From positions 3,377,254 through 3,441,253 of the forward strand of contig NZ_CP101750.1 of assembly GCF_026810505.1 (NCBI RefSeq): a DNA stretch of 64,000 nt. The letters run 5' to 3'. Source of the DNA: Streptomyces sp. Je 1-369. GTDB lineage: Bacteria > Actinomycetota > Actinomycetes > Streptomycetales > Streptomycetaceae. The notes below the pieces were generated by a model. The model made no database searches and was not told the origin of the DNA. It worked only from the letters and a program-made list of their open reading frames with translations. Of the stretch, positions 53,498 through 61,598 are shown piece by piece. How positions within the stretch are numbered: position 1 is the stretch's first letter; every line of letters starts with the position of its first letter. The position numbers and the translations under genes were made by a program.

Positions 53498-54091
53498 TCA
53501 GGGCCGGGCGAGCGCCGCCCTCCGGCGGTGTCTGGCGACCCGTTCCCGGTTGCCGCACACCTCGCTGCTGCACCAGCGGCGCCGACGCCCGCGGGACGTG
53601 TCGAGGTACACGATCGGGCAGTTGTCGCCCTCGCACTGGCGGAGCAGCGCGCGGGCCACCGGGTCGGTGAGCAGGTCGACGGCGTCCCGAGCGACCGCGG
53701 CGACGAGTGCCGCGCAGCCGGGTTCGCCGCGCAGGACACGGACCAGCGTGCCGTCGGCGGCGCGTACCGCGCAGGGGGCCGGGGGCGCCGCGGCGGCCAG
53801 CGCGTTGACGCGGTCGAGCGCGGGCGCGGCGGCGAGGGGCCGCCCCTCGATCTCGCCGCGTACCAACTGGCCCACCTGCGCCCGCAGTTCGTGGAAGGCG
53901 GCGAGCCACTGCGGCCCGGCGCCGTGCAGTAACGCTTCCGCCGGTACGAGACCCGCACCGGCGAGCCAGGCGCGCAGCCGCGCCATGGAGTCGAGCCGTT
54001 CCACGGGGTGGTTCGTCGCCACGAGGTCCAGACAGCTCCGCCCGGAGTCGAATCGCAGCTCGTACAGAGCCGGGGCCGTGCCCAACGCCAT
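53498..54091 (-). CDS. CGNR zinc-finger (ABATE domain) regulatory protein
   Basis: A 197-residue protein of the ABATE/CGNR family. The N-terminus has LRFDSGRSCLDLVATNH, typical of the ABATE (putative stress-induced transcription regulator) domain. The C-terminus holds the CGNR zinc finger: CEGDNCPIVYLDTSRGRRRRWCSSEVCGNRERVARHRRR. These proteins are presumed DNA-binding regulators of stress responses. ATG 54091 starts the gene. Its 3' end is amplified in the tandem repeat that follows. No obvious target is adjacent. Confidence 0.9.
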   Translation of the reverse strand: MALGTAPALYELRFDSGRSCLDLVATNHPVERLDSMARLRAWLAGAGLVPAEALLHGAGPQWLAAFHELRAQVGQLVRGEIEGRPLAAAPALDRVNALAAAAPPAPCAVRAADGTLVRVLRGEPGCAALVAAVARDAVDLLTDPVARALLRQCEGDNCPIVYLDTSRGRRRRWCSSEVCGNRERVARHRRRAALARP

Positions 54092-54242
54092 GCGCGTGTC
54101 ACCGCCTTGGGGTCACCGGTGAGTGAATGCGTTGCGTACCCCTACAGTGCACTCCCCCGGGCGGGTCCGGAACCCGGCGTACCAGGTTCCCCGAGAACGC
54201 CGACCTCCGCCGCGGCGGCCCCAACCGATGTACGCGGCGGCG

Positions 54243-55397
54243 TCACCCCGCGTACTTCGACCCCGACGACGGGTCGAGGGCGAGCCGGTAGCCGCGCTTC
54301 ACGACGGTCTGGATCAGCTTCGGCGTACCGAGGGCCGTACGCAGACGGGCCATCGCCGACTCCACCGCGTGCTCGTCGCTCCCGGCGCCCGGCAGCGCGC
54401 GCAGCAGCTCCGCGCGGGCGACGACCCAGCCGGGACGGCGGGCGAGGGCGGCGAGGAGGGCCATGCCGGCGGGCGGCACGGCGCGCAGCTCGTCGTCGAC
54501 GAGGACGGCGTGCCCGCGGATCTCCACCCGATGCCCGGCAACGGTGAACGCCCGTGCCCGGGCGGGCAGTTCACGACACAGCACCTGGACGAGCGGCCCG
54601 AGCCGGAACCGCTCCGGCTGCACCGTGTCGATGCCGAGGGACTGCAGCGGCAGCGCGGTGACGGGCCCCACGCAGGCGGACAGGACGTCGTGCCGCAGGG
54701 CGGCGAGGAGTTCGGCGGTCATGCCGCGCTCCTCCGCGCGGGCGAGCAGGGACGCGGCGGCGGGAGCGCTGGTGAACGTCAGCGCGTCGACCCCGCGCCC
54801 GACGGTCGCGTCGAGCAGCCGGTCCACGGGCGTGAGGTCCTCCGGGGGCAGCCACCGGTAGACGGGCACCATGACGACCTCCGCCCCGCCGGCCCGCAGC
54901 GCCTCGACGAACCCGGGCAGCGGCTCGCCGTGCAGCTGCAGGGCGACGCGACGCCCCTCGACGCCCTCTCCGAGGAGCCGGTCGAGGACCTCCGCCATGG
55001 ATTCGGAGGACGGCGACCACTCCTCGGTGAGCCCGGCGGCCCGTACGGCACCCTTGACCTTCGGCCCGCGGGCGAGCAGCTCGACACCGCGCAGACAGCG
55101 GAGCAGCGCCTCCCCGTACCCCCACCCGTCGGCGGCCTCGATCCACCCGCGGAACCCGATGGCGGTGGTGGCCACCACGATGTCGGGTGCCTGCTCGATC
55201 AACTGCTTGGTGGCATCGAGCAGTTCACTGTCGTCGGCGAGCGGCACGATGCGCAGGGCGGGCGCGTGCAGGACGGTGGCGCCGCGCCGCTCGAGCAGCG
55301 TGCCGAGTTCGTCGGCGCGGCGGGCGGCGGTGACGCCGACGGTGAACCCGGCGAGGGGGCTGGGGGCGGAGGGGTCGTTCCGGGGTGTGGCGTGCAT
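54243..55397 (-). CDS. nnaR: NnaR, nitrate/nitrite assimilation regulator (HemD-like domain plus winged helix)
   Basis: A 384-residue fusion: residues about 10-265 are a uroporphyrinogen-III synthase (HemD)-like domain (AGFTVGVTAARRADELGTLLERRGATVLHAPALR), and about 285-380 an OmpR/PhoB-type winged helix (VPPAGMALLAALARRPGWVVARAELLRALPGAGSDEHAVESAMARLRTALGTPKLIQTVVKRGYRLAL). S. coelicolor NnaR (SCO2958) is a GlnR target gene for nitrate/nitrite assimilation; the adjacent narK and this domain layout match. The HemD fold here likely senses or binds a small molecule rather than making uroporphyrinogen. The region between narK and nnaR is dense with GTCAC repeats. Confidence 0.9.
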   Translation of the reverse strand: MHATPRNDPSAPSPLAGFTVGVTAARRADELGTLLERRGATVLHAPALRIVPLADDSELLDATKQLIEQAPDIVVATTAIGFRGWIEAADGWGYGEALLRCLRGVELLARGPKVKGAVRAAGLTEEWSPSSESMAEVLDRLLGEGVEGRRVALQLHGEPLPGFVEALRAGGAEVVMVPVYRWLPPEDLTPVDRLLDATVGRGVDALTFTSAPAAASLLARAEERGMTAELLAALRHDVLSACVGPVTALPLQSLGIDTVQPERFRLGPLVQVLCRELPARARAFTVAGHRVEIRGHAVLVDDELRAVPPAGMALLAALARRPGWVVARAELLRALPGAGSDEHAVESAMARLRTALGTPKLIQTVVKRGYRLALDPSSGSKYAG

Positions 55398-55492
55398 AGG
55401 CTGCTCACGTATCTCGCGGTCAGGGGCGGACGACTGAGCGTGTCAACGGCGCGTGACGCGCCAGGTTCGCCCTGATGTCCACCGTGTTAAGC

Positions 55493-55580
55493 GTGACGTG
55501 TCACATGACGGGTCCCGCGTCACGTGACAGGGGCGGGTCACACGTGACGTGTCACGTGGCGGGTCACACGTCAACGTAAC
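55493..55580. promoter_or_regulatory. Cluster of GTCAC/GTGAC inverted repeats upstream of nnaR
   Basis: Inverted repeats GTGAC-GT-GTCAC (55493-55504), GTCACGTGAC (55519-55528) and CACGTGAC-GT-GTCACGTG (55541-55558) follow one another, with further GTCAC at 55563 and GTAAC at 55576. They lie 96-183 bases upstream of the nnaR start. They resemble half-sites of GlnR (GTnAC) and may bind GlnR or NnaR itself. Confidence 0.65.
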
Positions 55581-56904
55581 GGAGCGGCGACTGGTCCCGG
55601 GCCTCGGCGGTCGCGACCGTCCGGGTGACCGGCCGCCGCAGGTATACGAAGTAGGTGACCCCGGCGCACACCCCGTAGAAGGTGAGAAAGACGAGATAGG
55701 CACCGGTGCCGGAGCCCACGGTCTGGAAGGACTGCCGCAGCGCGAGGTTGATGCCGAGCCCGCCGAGCCCCCCGACGGCACCGATCAATCCCATGGCCGC
55801 ACCCGACAGCCGCCGCCCCTGAGCGGCGGCGTCCTCGCCGGTGAGCCCCCGGGCCTCGGCCTTGGCCTGGAAGATCCCCGGGATCATCTTGTACGTGGAT
55901 CCGTTGCCGAGCCCTGTCAGCACGAAGAGCGCGACGAAGGCGCCGACGAAGAGCGGCAGCGACTCGCGCAGGGAGGCGATGACGACGACGCCGGTCGCGG
56001 CGCCCATGCCGAGGAAGTTCCACAGGGTGATGCGGGCCCCGCCGAACCGGTCGGCGAGCCGCCCGCCGACGGGCCGGACGAGCGAGCCGAGCAGCGGCCC
56101 GATGAAGGTGAGCTGCGCGGCCTCCAGCGGCGTACGCCCGAACTGCGTCTGCAGGACGAGCCCGAAGGCGAACCCGTACCCGATGAACGACCCGAAGGTC
56201 CCCACGTACAGGAACGACATGATCCACGTATGCGCGTCGCGGACAGCGCCCTTGACGGCCCCGGTGTCGTTACGGACGGAGGAAATACTGTCCATGAAGA
56301 AATAAGCACAGACGGCCGAAAACACAACGAACGGCACATAGATCCCGAGCACGACACGGGGCCCGCCACCGGCCCCGATGACGGCGAGCCCCACGAGCTG
56401 CACGACGGGCACGCCGATGTTGCCGCCCCCCGCGTTGAGCCCGAGCGCCCACCCCTTCTCGCGCAGCGGGAAGAAGGAGTTGATGTTGGTCATGCTGGAG
56501 GCGAAGTTGCCCCCGCCGACGCCGGTGAGCAGGGCACACAGCATGAAGGTGCTGTACGAGGTCCCCGGCTCCATCACCACGAAGGCGGCGACGGTGGGCA
56601 GGAGCAGCAGGGACGCGGCGATGACGGTCCAGTTCCGCCCCCCGAACCGGGCGACGGCGAAGGTGTAGGGCACGCGGACGACGGCGCCGACGAGGGTCGC
56701 CATCGACACGAGGAAGAACTTCCCCGCGGCGTCGATCCCGTACTCGGGCCCCATGAACAGGACCATCACCGACCACAGGCTCCACACGGAGAACCCGACG
56801 TGCTCGGACAACACGGAGAACGCGAGGTTCCGCCGGGCGACCCTCTCCCCGCCCTCCTCCTTCCAGAACCTCTCGTCCTCCGGTTCCCACCGCTCGATCC
56901 ACAT
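55564..56904 (-). CDS. narK: Nitrate/nitrite transporter NarK
   Basis: A 446-residue major facilitator of the NarK nitrate/nitrite-porter family. Nitrate-signature motifs are visible: GVGGGNFASSMTNINSFFPLREKGWALGLNAGGGNIGVPVVQLVG (helix 5 region) and GLGNGSTYKMIPGIFQ (helix 11 region), the two nitrate signature motifs. It imports nitrate or exports nitrite. It sits upstream of nnaR on the same strand, as in S. coelicolor (SCO2959 by memory) and, in the same pairing, as M. tuberculosis Rv0260c with narK3. Likely under GlnR/NnaR control. Confidence 0.93.
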   Translation of the reverse strand: MWIERWEPEDERFWKEEGGERVARRNLAFSVLSEHVGFSVWSLWSVMVLFMGPEYGIDAAGKFFLVSMATLVGAVVRVPYTFAVARFGGRNWTVIAASLLLLPTVAAFVVMEPGTSYSTFMLCALLTGVGGGNFASSMTNINSFFPLREKGWALGLNAGGGNIGVPVVQLVGLAVIGAGGGPRVVLGIYVPFVVFSAVCAYFFMDSISSVRNDTGAVKGAVRDAHTWIMSFLYVGTFGSFIGYGFAFGLVLQTQFGRTPLEAAQLTFIGPLLGSLVRPVGGRLADRFGGARITLWNFLGMGAATGVVVIASLRESLPLFVGAFVALFVLTGLGNGSTYKMIPGIFQAKAEARGLTGEDAAAQGRRLSGAAMGLIGAVGGLGGLGINLALRQSFQTVGSGTGAYLVFLTFYGVCAGVTYFVYLRRPVTRTVATAEARDQSPLRYVDV

Positions 56905-57052
56905 CTCACGCCTCCAGGGGTAGTCCGCGGTCAGCGGCCAACGCCAACGCCCTAGAAGCTAGGGAGATCGCATTTCAACCCTGTGCCGCCCGATGACCAC
57001 GACGGAACGTTGCTCTCACGGGGGTGGGGCGGGGGTGGTGAGGAGGTGGGAA

Positions 57053-57084
57053 GGCGAGGAGGCGAGGAGGCGAGGAGGCGAGGA
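57053..57084. repeat. Four tandem GGCGAGGA units
   Basis: Exact 8-base units start at 57053, 57061, 57069 and 57077, in the gap between the T7SS-type operon end (57121, minus strand) and narK. They are a slippage-type simple repeat with no clear function. Confidence 0.85.
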
Positions 57085-57120
57085 CCGGCCCGGGCGTACG
57101 AGACCCGGCATCGACACGCG

Positions 57121-58398
57121 CTATGCGGAAACGGTGCGTACCCCCGCGCCGGACAGCGCCCCGGCGATTTCCTCCGCCCGGGGTGTACGGACCTCGATCG
57201 AGTCTCCGGAGCGCAGGAGCAGATCGAGGGTCGGATCGAGCCAGGTCACCGTGTTGGCCATACACGCCACACCCGCGAGGTCGGCGAAGGGGATGTCCAA
57301 CGCATCGCCGTTCACGCCGCGGAGTTGCACCAGCTCACCACCGACCGCCAGAGCACCGGCACGCGGCGGATCACAGTCCCAGGAGGCGGGACCGGCGGCC
57401 GCGCGCTGCCCGGTGGGCTCGCCCAGCCCGTAACGCATGGGGTGCACGACCGCGCCGGGCGGGAACGAGTTCACCAAGGTGTCCGCGGCCCGGGCGATCT
57501 CGTCCCGCTCCCGGCGACGCTTGCGTGTGACGACCGGAGCGCCGATCAACAGCACCGCCAGGGCGACAAGACCGACCAGCGCGATTCCCAGCACGTTCTT
57601 GGGGCGGGCAACGGCGAAGACCAGCGCGACGATGACGACGGGGGCACACAGCGCGATGTAGAGCAGCGCGGGACGGACCCCGGTCGGCTGGACTTCCACC
57701 ACTCCGGACATCTGCCCCCGGTGCCGCTGCCGTCGACGTGCTCGTCCACGGATCACGTTCTCCCGCGAGGCCCACGTGTAGCGGTCGGCGTACTTTCGCA
57801 CCGTCGCCCAAGCGAAGGCACCGGCGACGACCAGCCCCGGCAGCATCACGAGACCACTCGCATCGGACGCGTTCGCCAGCACGACGACGGCCAGCACGAA
57901 GACCAGCACCAGCAGCCCGGCCGCGTTGATGAAGCGGGAGTGCGGGGAGCCCTGCGAGCCGTACCCCGACGGAATCTCGGAGTCGCACCCTCTCTCGATG
58001 GCGGCCCACTCCCCCAGCAGCCGTCTCCGCCGCACCCCTCGGGCACGCAAGGAGCGCAGGACCAGGAGCGCCGGAAGCGCGATGACTGCCAGCAGAACAC
58101 AGACCGCGACCGATACGGCGACGTCGTTGGTGTCCCCGCCTTCACCCGTGGCCGCATCCACCACAAGGACCGGGGCCAGCACGGCCACGAGGGTCACCAC
58201 CGCCGCGCACACCAGAAAGGCGAGGCCACGCCCTCGCGAGAGGTCCTCACGCATGAGCGCCTTGAGCGCTTCGGCCTGGGCCCGGAGGAGAGCCGCCCGG
58301 TCCGGCCAGGCCTGCGGCGACCCGGGACCCTCAGGAAGCGGAGGCGCCCGAAACAGCGAAGCTCGCGAGGAGGTACCGGCGTTGCTGGTATTCGTCAT
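57121..58398 (-). CDS. Multi-pass membrane protein at the end of the T7SS-type operon
   Basis: I do not recognise a named family. The 425-residue product has about six membrane helices in three pairs (LAFLVCAAVVTLVAVLAPVLVV, VAVCVLLAVIALPALLVLRS, INAAGLLVLVFVLAVVVLA, GLVMLPGLVVAGAFAWATV, PALLYIALCAPVVIVALVFAV, IALVGLVALAVLLIGAPVV), with Arg-rich cytoplasmic loops. The C-terminal soluble part (about 310-425) has GGELVQLRGVNGDALDIPFADLAGVACMANTVTWLDPTLDLLLRSGDSIEV, resembling a small PH/beta-type domain. It starts 18 bases after the upstream gene, so it belongs to the same operon. A membrane partner, receptor or immunity protein of the exported proteins is possible, but not shown. Confidence 0.6.
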   Translation of the reverse strand: MTNTSNAGTSSRASLFRAPPLPEGPGSPQAWPDRAALLRAQAEALKALMREDLSRGRGLAFLVCAAVVTLVAVLAPVLVVDAATGEGGDTNDVAVSVAVCVLLAVIALPALLVLRSLRARGVRRRRLLGEWAAIERGCDSEIPSGYGSQGSPHSRFINAAGLLVLVFVLAVVVLANASDASGLVMLPGLVVAGAFAWATVRKYADRYTWASRENVIRGRARRRQRHRGQMSGVVEVQPTGVRPALLYIALCAPVVIVALVFAVARPKNVLGIALVGLVALAVLLIGAPVVTRKRRRERDEIARAADTLVNSFPPGAVVHPMRYGLGEPTGQRAAAGPASWDCDPPRAGALAVGGELVQLRGVNGDALDIPFADLAGVACMANTVTWLDPTLDLLLRSGDSIEVRTPRAEEIAGALSGAGVRTVSA

Positions 58399-58416
58399 GT
58401 CCGTTCCTCTGTCGTC

Positions 58417-59112
58417 CTACTGGTTACTCGGAGTCCGGGATTCCGCCGGAGCAAAGGTCGAGTTTCCGGCGATGACCGCCACCAGAGCGGCAAGCTCACG
58501 CACTTGATCTGGATTCAAGCAGGTCCCGACAACCAGCAGGCCCTTCCCTCCCTCGGGCGGGCAGGCGAGCGCACCCGCCAGCCCCGTCCGGAGATCCGCG
58601 GGAACCTCGTCCGCCCAGTCCTCCGGGACGGGAACGTCAGGCTGGGACAGAAACCCGAGACCGAGACCCATCTCGGTGGTGAATCGCTCGACATACGCCA
58701 CGCGCTGCTTGAACTGCGCGTCGAACACCCTCGAAAGCAACTCTCCGAGGTCGACCTCTTCAGGGACGGCCGGAACGGCCACCACGCCCGCTTGCACCTG
58801 CCAGACGGCCTGATCTCCGGTGCTGGGCAGCGGCGCCGTGATCACGCCGTACATGAGCGCGCCATCGGCAAGGTAGCGCTCGTGGCACGCCATGAGTCCG
58901 TCGACGAATTCCTCCCGACGTTCCGGCGGAGTTTCCGGATAGGTACGGCGGATTATGTCTTCACAGCGGGCCCGAGTCGCTTCTCTGTCCGGCCCGTCGG
59001 CCATGAGGTCGAACCAGTCGGGAGGGACGAACAGGTTGACCTGCCCCGGTTCAATCGCCGTGATGTCGCCACTCCTGGTAATCGCGGAACTCCCGGAACT
59101 CACGGAGTTCAA
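58417..59112 (-). CDS. Soluble protein of unknown function in the T7SS-type operon
   Basis: A 231-residue protein I do not recognise. A segment INLFVPPDWFDLM-like (QVNLFVPPDWFDLMADG) near residue 25 is followed by helices (EATRARCEDIIRRTYPETPPERREEFVDGLMACHERYLADGALMYGVI) and a hydrophobic C-terminal half (GGKGLLVVGTCLNPDQVRELAALVAVIAG). No signal peptide or membrane helix. The start chosen is TTG 59112: GGAGG precedes it by seven bases and TTGA overlaps the stop of the upstream gene. The tight coupling suggests it acts with the T7SS-signal protein, perhaps as chaperone or immunity factor; that is inference. Confidence 0.65.
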   Translation of the reverse strand: MNSVSSGSSAITRSGDITAIEPGQVNLFVPPDWFDLMADGPDREATRARCEDIIRRTYPETPPERREEFVDGLMACHERYLADGALMYGVITAPLPSTGDQAVWQVQAGVVAVPAVPEEVDLGELLSRVFDAQFKQRVAYVERFTTEMGLGLGFLSQPDVPVPEDWADEVPADLRTGLAGALACPPEGGKGLLVVGTCLNPDQVRELAALVAVIAGNSTFAPAESRTPSNQ

Positions 59113-60314
59113 TTGGACACCTCCGGCTTCTGCGTAAGCCCCCCGAAGTCCCACTTGAAGATCTTGCCGACGGTCTCGATACTGTCGCCTCCGCCTTCGG
59201 CCGTCAGCGCGTGGCCCGCCCAGGTCACATGGAAACTGGCGGCACGCGAGATGAACTCGTCCTGACCCATGACATAGCCGGCACTTGGGGTGCTCTTGGC
59301 CAGCTGGAAAATACCGTACGGAAGTTCCTGAGCAGGCCCTATGAGCTGCGGCACCGTTCGCATCGGCGTGCCCGACAGCTGAGCTGCGGAGAGGATGCTG
59401 TCTCCCATCTTCGCTCCCAGCTTGCCGACGCCGAACCCCACGGCGTCCATGATGACGTCCTTGGTCAGCAACGCCTTGCCGAAACTACCGGTCGTACCGA
59501 CTGCGGAGAGGTAGTGGGCTCCCAGAGCGACACCTGCCAGGGGGAGCGACGCGGCGGCCATGAACTGCAGTCCGGGAATGAGCGCCAGGAGACCCGTGAC
59601 GGCGCTCAGGAGTCCGGCGATGTCCCCGATGAGGTCGAGCAGGGGGGCGTACTTACCCAACAGCTCGATGAGTTGGTCGTGCACCCAGGCAAGTGCGTCA
59701 CCAATCTTATCGAGCACGTCCCCGATGAAATCGCCCAGGCTCTCCCAGAACCCGGGCTCATTCGGTGCGACGTCGATGGCGTCCTTGAGGCGATCGGCTG
59801 CGTTGCGCCCCTTCTCCTCGTAGTTCGACTGAAGAGTCCGGGCCCGCTTGCGCACCTCCTCGACCGGATCGGTTTCGTCGCCCGAACCGCCCGAAGGCTT
59901 CTTCGCTTCAGGTTCGGCGTCGTCCTTCTTGCCCTTCTCGGCCTTGTCCTTCTTGTCCTTCTCTTTGTCCGCAGCCCGCTCTGCCTCTGCAGCCTCCCGC
60001 TCGAGGCCACGAGCGACCTTCTGCTTGTCCTTCATGTAGTCGGCCCAGTCCTGGATCACCCCCTTCGCCCCGTCGAAGGAGTCGAAGGCATCCTCGACCT
60101 TGGGACGGAACTCGTCATCCAGGAGCTCGCGGAAGGCGATGGCCGCCTTGCCTCGCCAATCGCCGTCGTCCGCACCACGCAGGACCCTTTTGATCTCCCC
60201 CAAGGCCGTTGCCGCACTGCGGAGTGAATCGGCAACCTTGTCCACCGCATCATGGTCACCGGGGCACGGCACGAACCCCAGCGCGGGGAAGTCATCGAGC
60301 GTAGGGGCGCTCAC
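59109..60314 (-). CDS. Putative T7SS-secreted protein with WXG-like N-terminal domain
   Basis: A 401-residue protein. The N-terminus (FPALGFVPCPGDHDAVDKVADSLRSAATALGEIKRVLRGADDGDWRGKAAIAFRELLDDEFRP, residues about 9-72) matches the putative T7SS secretion-signal family, with DWRG as the WXG-like turn. A Lys/Glu-rich linker (about 130-165) is followed by helices and a hydrophobic region (about 215-275, LLDLIGDIAGLLSAVTGLLALIPGLQFMAAASLPLAGVALGAHYLSAVG). The C-terminal part ends with WAGHALTAEGGGDSIETVGKIFKWDFGG. GTG 60314 overlaps the WXG100-like gene stop as GTGA. It may be an effector or polymorphic toxin; I recognise no toxin domain. Confidence 0.75.
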   Translation of the reverse strand: MSAPTLDDFPALGFVPCPGDHDAVDKVADSLRSAATALGEIKRVLRGADDGDWRGKAAIAFRELLDDEFRPKVEDAFDSFDGAKGVIQDWADYMKDKQKVARGLEREAAEAERAADKEKDKKDKAEKGKKDDAEPEAKKPSGGSGDETDPVEEVRKRARTLQSNYEEKGRNAADRLKDAIDVAPNEPGFWESLGDFIGDVLDKIGDALAWVHDQLIELLGKYAPLLDLIGDIAGLLSAVTGLLALIPGLQFMAAASLPLAGVALGAHYLSAVGTTGSFGKALLTKDVIMDAVGFGVGKLGAKMGDSILSAAQLSGTPMRTVPQLIGPAQELPYGIFQLAKSTPSAGYVMGQDEFISRAASFHVTWAGHALTAEGGGDSIETVGKIFKWDFGGLTQKPEVSN

Positions 60315-60610
60315 TTCTTCTTCGCCGCCTTCGACAGTGCCGCGGCGAGATCCTCGTCCAGTTTCTCGAAGGTGTTCTCGATGTGGGCCAGCGTCTTCGC
60401 CGCCCCCTTCGAGAACTTCCTCAACTGACCGATCCCGTAACCCCACTCTTCACCGAAATCCTCCATGCGGCGCTCAAGTTCCTTGGACCCCATGGCCTTT
60501 GCGTCTATGCCGGCCATGGCGCGGATCGGCTTGCCCAGCAGGTCCTCGATGTTCCCCAGGTTGCGCCGAACCCGGCTCAGCATTTCGCCGTCGATGTACA
60601 GATCGCTCAC
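60311..60610 (-). CDS. WXG100/ESAT-6-like small protein
   Basis: A 99-residue helical protein of WXG100 size: LSRVRRNLGNIEDLLGKPIRAMAGIDAKAMGSKELERRMEDFGEEWGYGIGQLRKFSKGAAKTLAHIENTFEKLDEDLAAALSKAAKKK. Two helices flank an EEWGYGI turn (residues 54-60), a variant of W-x-G. Such proteins pair with a larger T7SS substrate and are co-secreted. The gene starts with GTG at 60610 and is the first gene of the four-gene operon. Basic C-terminus (KAAKKK). No ecc core genes lie in this window. Confidence 0.75.
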   Translation of the reverse strand: MSDLYIDGEMLSRVRRNLGNIEDLLGKPIRAMAGIDAKAMGSKELERRMEDFGEEWGYGIGQLRKFSKGAAKTLAHIENTFEKLDEDLAAALSKAAKKK

Positions 60611-60939
60611 GCGCGCTGCTCCCCTACTCGCGTCCGTTTCGGCCCCGGGTCGTTCACCTGGCCTCCCCCGCCGATCGGCGACGCACTGTGGACTCCTGGC
60701 GGGAAGGGTTTTCTGGAGTGAACCAAGCTATCCATGAGGGGAAGACGGGGTCACGTCGAGGTCAGGAACACTCTGCGCATACACGGGCAAAGGCGCGGTG
60801 CGCACACACCCCCTCCCCATTTCCTTCGCCACACGCGCCCGCACGGTGACTGGCTGCCACGGTGCGAGGCTCCCCCTCGCGGCCGGACCCATCCGCGAAA
60901 GCAACGCGACTTCCGGCCCGTTCGCTCCCGACGGCGCCG
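60611..60939. promoter_or_regulatory. Gap upstream of the WXG100-like operon, no clear element
   Basis: These 329 bases between the marR stop (60940, minus) and the WXG100-like start (60610, minus) should hold the operon's promoter. No strong palindrome, terminator or gene was seen. Confidence 0.35.
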
Positions 60940-61458
60940 TCAGCCGAGATGTGTGTCCCCCAACGACACCAGCAACTGCCGCAGCGCCCCGTCGATGGCC
61001 GCCCGCTCCTCCGGCGACAGAGCCGCGAGCATCCGCTCCTCGTTCGCGATGTGGTCCACCACCGCGCGGTCCACCAGGTCGCGGCCGGCGTCCGTGAGGC
61101 GGACCCGGATGGCGCGGCGGTCGTTCGGGTCCGGGTGGCGTTCGATCAGGCCCTTGCGTTCGAGTTTGTCGAGGCGGTTCGTGATGGCGCCGGACGTCAC
61201 CATCGCGGTCTTGAGGAGTCCGCCCGCGGTGAGTTCGTGCGGGGCGCCGACGCGGCGCAGCGTGGCGAGGACGTCGAACTCCGCGAACTCCAGGCCGTAC
61301 TCGACGAAGACCCGCTTCATGCCCTTGCTCAGCAGATGGTCCGCCCTCTTGATGCGGCCGACCAGAGCCATCGCGTCCAGCTGCGCGAGGTCCAGGTCGG
61401 GACGCTCGCGGCGCCACTGGCTCCGCAGCTCGTCGATGGCGTCAACGTCATCGGTCAT
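60940..61458 (-). CDS. MarR family transcriptional regulator, likely repressor of the EamA operon
   Basis: A 172-residue MarR regulator. The winged helix is at about residues 60-130: YGLEFAEFDVLATLRRVGAPHELTAGGLLKTAMVTSGAITNRLDKLERKGLIERHPDPNDRRAIRVRLTDAGRDLVDRAVVDH. ATG 61458 (MTDDVDAIDELRS) is preferred to 61491. It is divergent from an EamA transporter gene (61599) with two similar CAACGTT palindromic sites between. It is likely autoregulated and relieves repression of the transporter and the following reductase on stress. Confidence 0.9.
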   Translation of the reverse strand: MTDDVDAIDELRSQWRRERPDLDLAQLDAMALVGRIKRADHLLSKGMKRVFVEYGLEFAEFDVLATLRRVGAPHELTAGGLLKTAMVTSGAITNRLDKLERKGLIERHPDPNDRRAIRVRLTDAGRDLVDRAVVDHIANEERMLAALSPEERAAIDGALRQLLVSLGDTHLG

Positions 61459-61501
61459 CGGTTCTCCATCCCACTCCTGGCGCCCACGCACAGATCAGTT
61501 G

Positions 61502-61563
61502 TCTCAACGTTCAGATACTTGACGTTCGCAGACCCCGGGTCCATATTTATCTCAACGTTGAGA
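61502..61563. promoter_or_regulatory. Two CAACGTT palindromic sites, probable MarR operators
   Basis: TCTCAACGTTGAGA at 61550-61563 is a perfect 14-bp palindrome, and TCTCAACGTTCAGA at 61502-61515 is a near copy with one mismatch. Both sit between the divergent starts at 61458 and 61599, a standard MarR arrangement. Confidence 0.75.
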
Positions 61564-61598
61564 ATAACAGCGTTCAGGGGAACGACGAGGGGACCGTC

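Noticed and set aside
53346..53510. Possible CRISPR array of 40-base repeats
   Set aside because: The units are contiguous with no variable spacers and each includes the gene's own stop codon; no cas genes are nearby.
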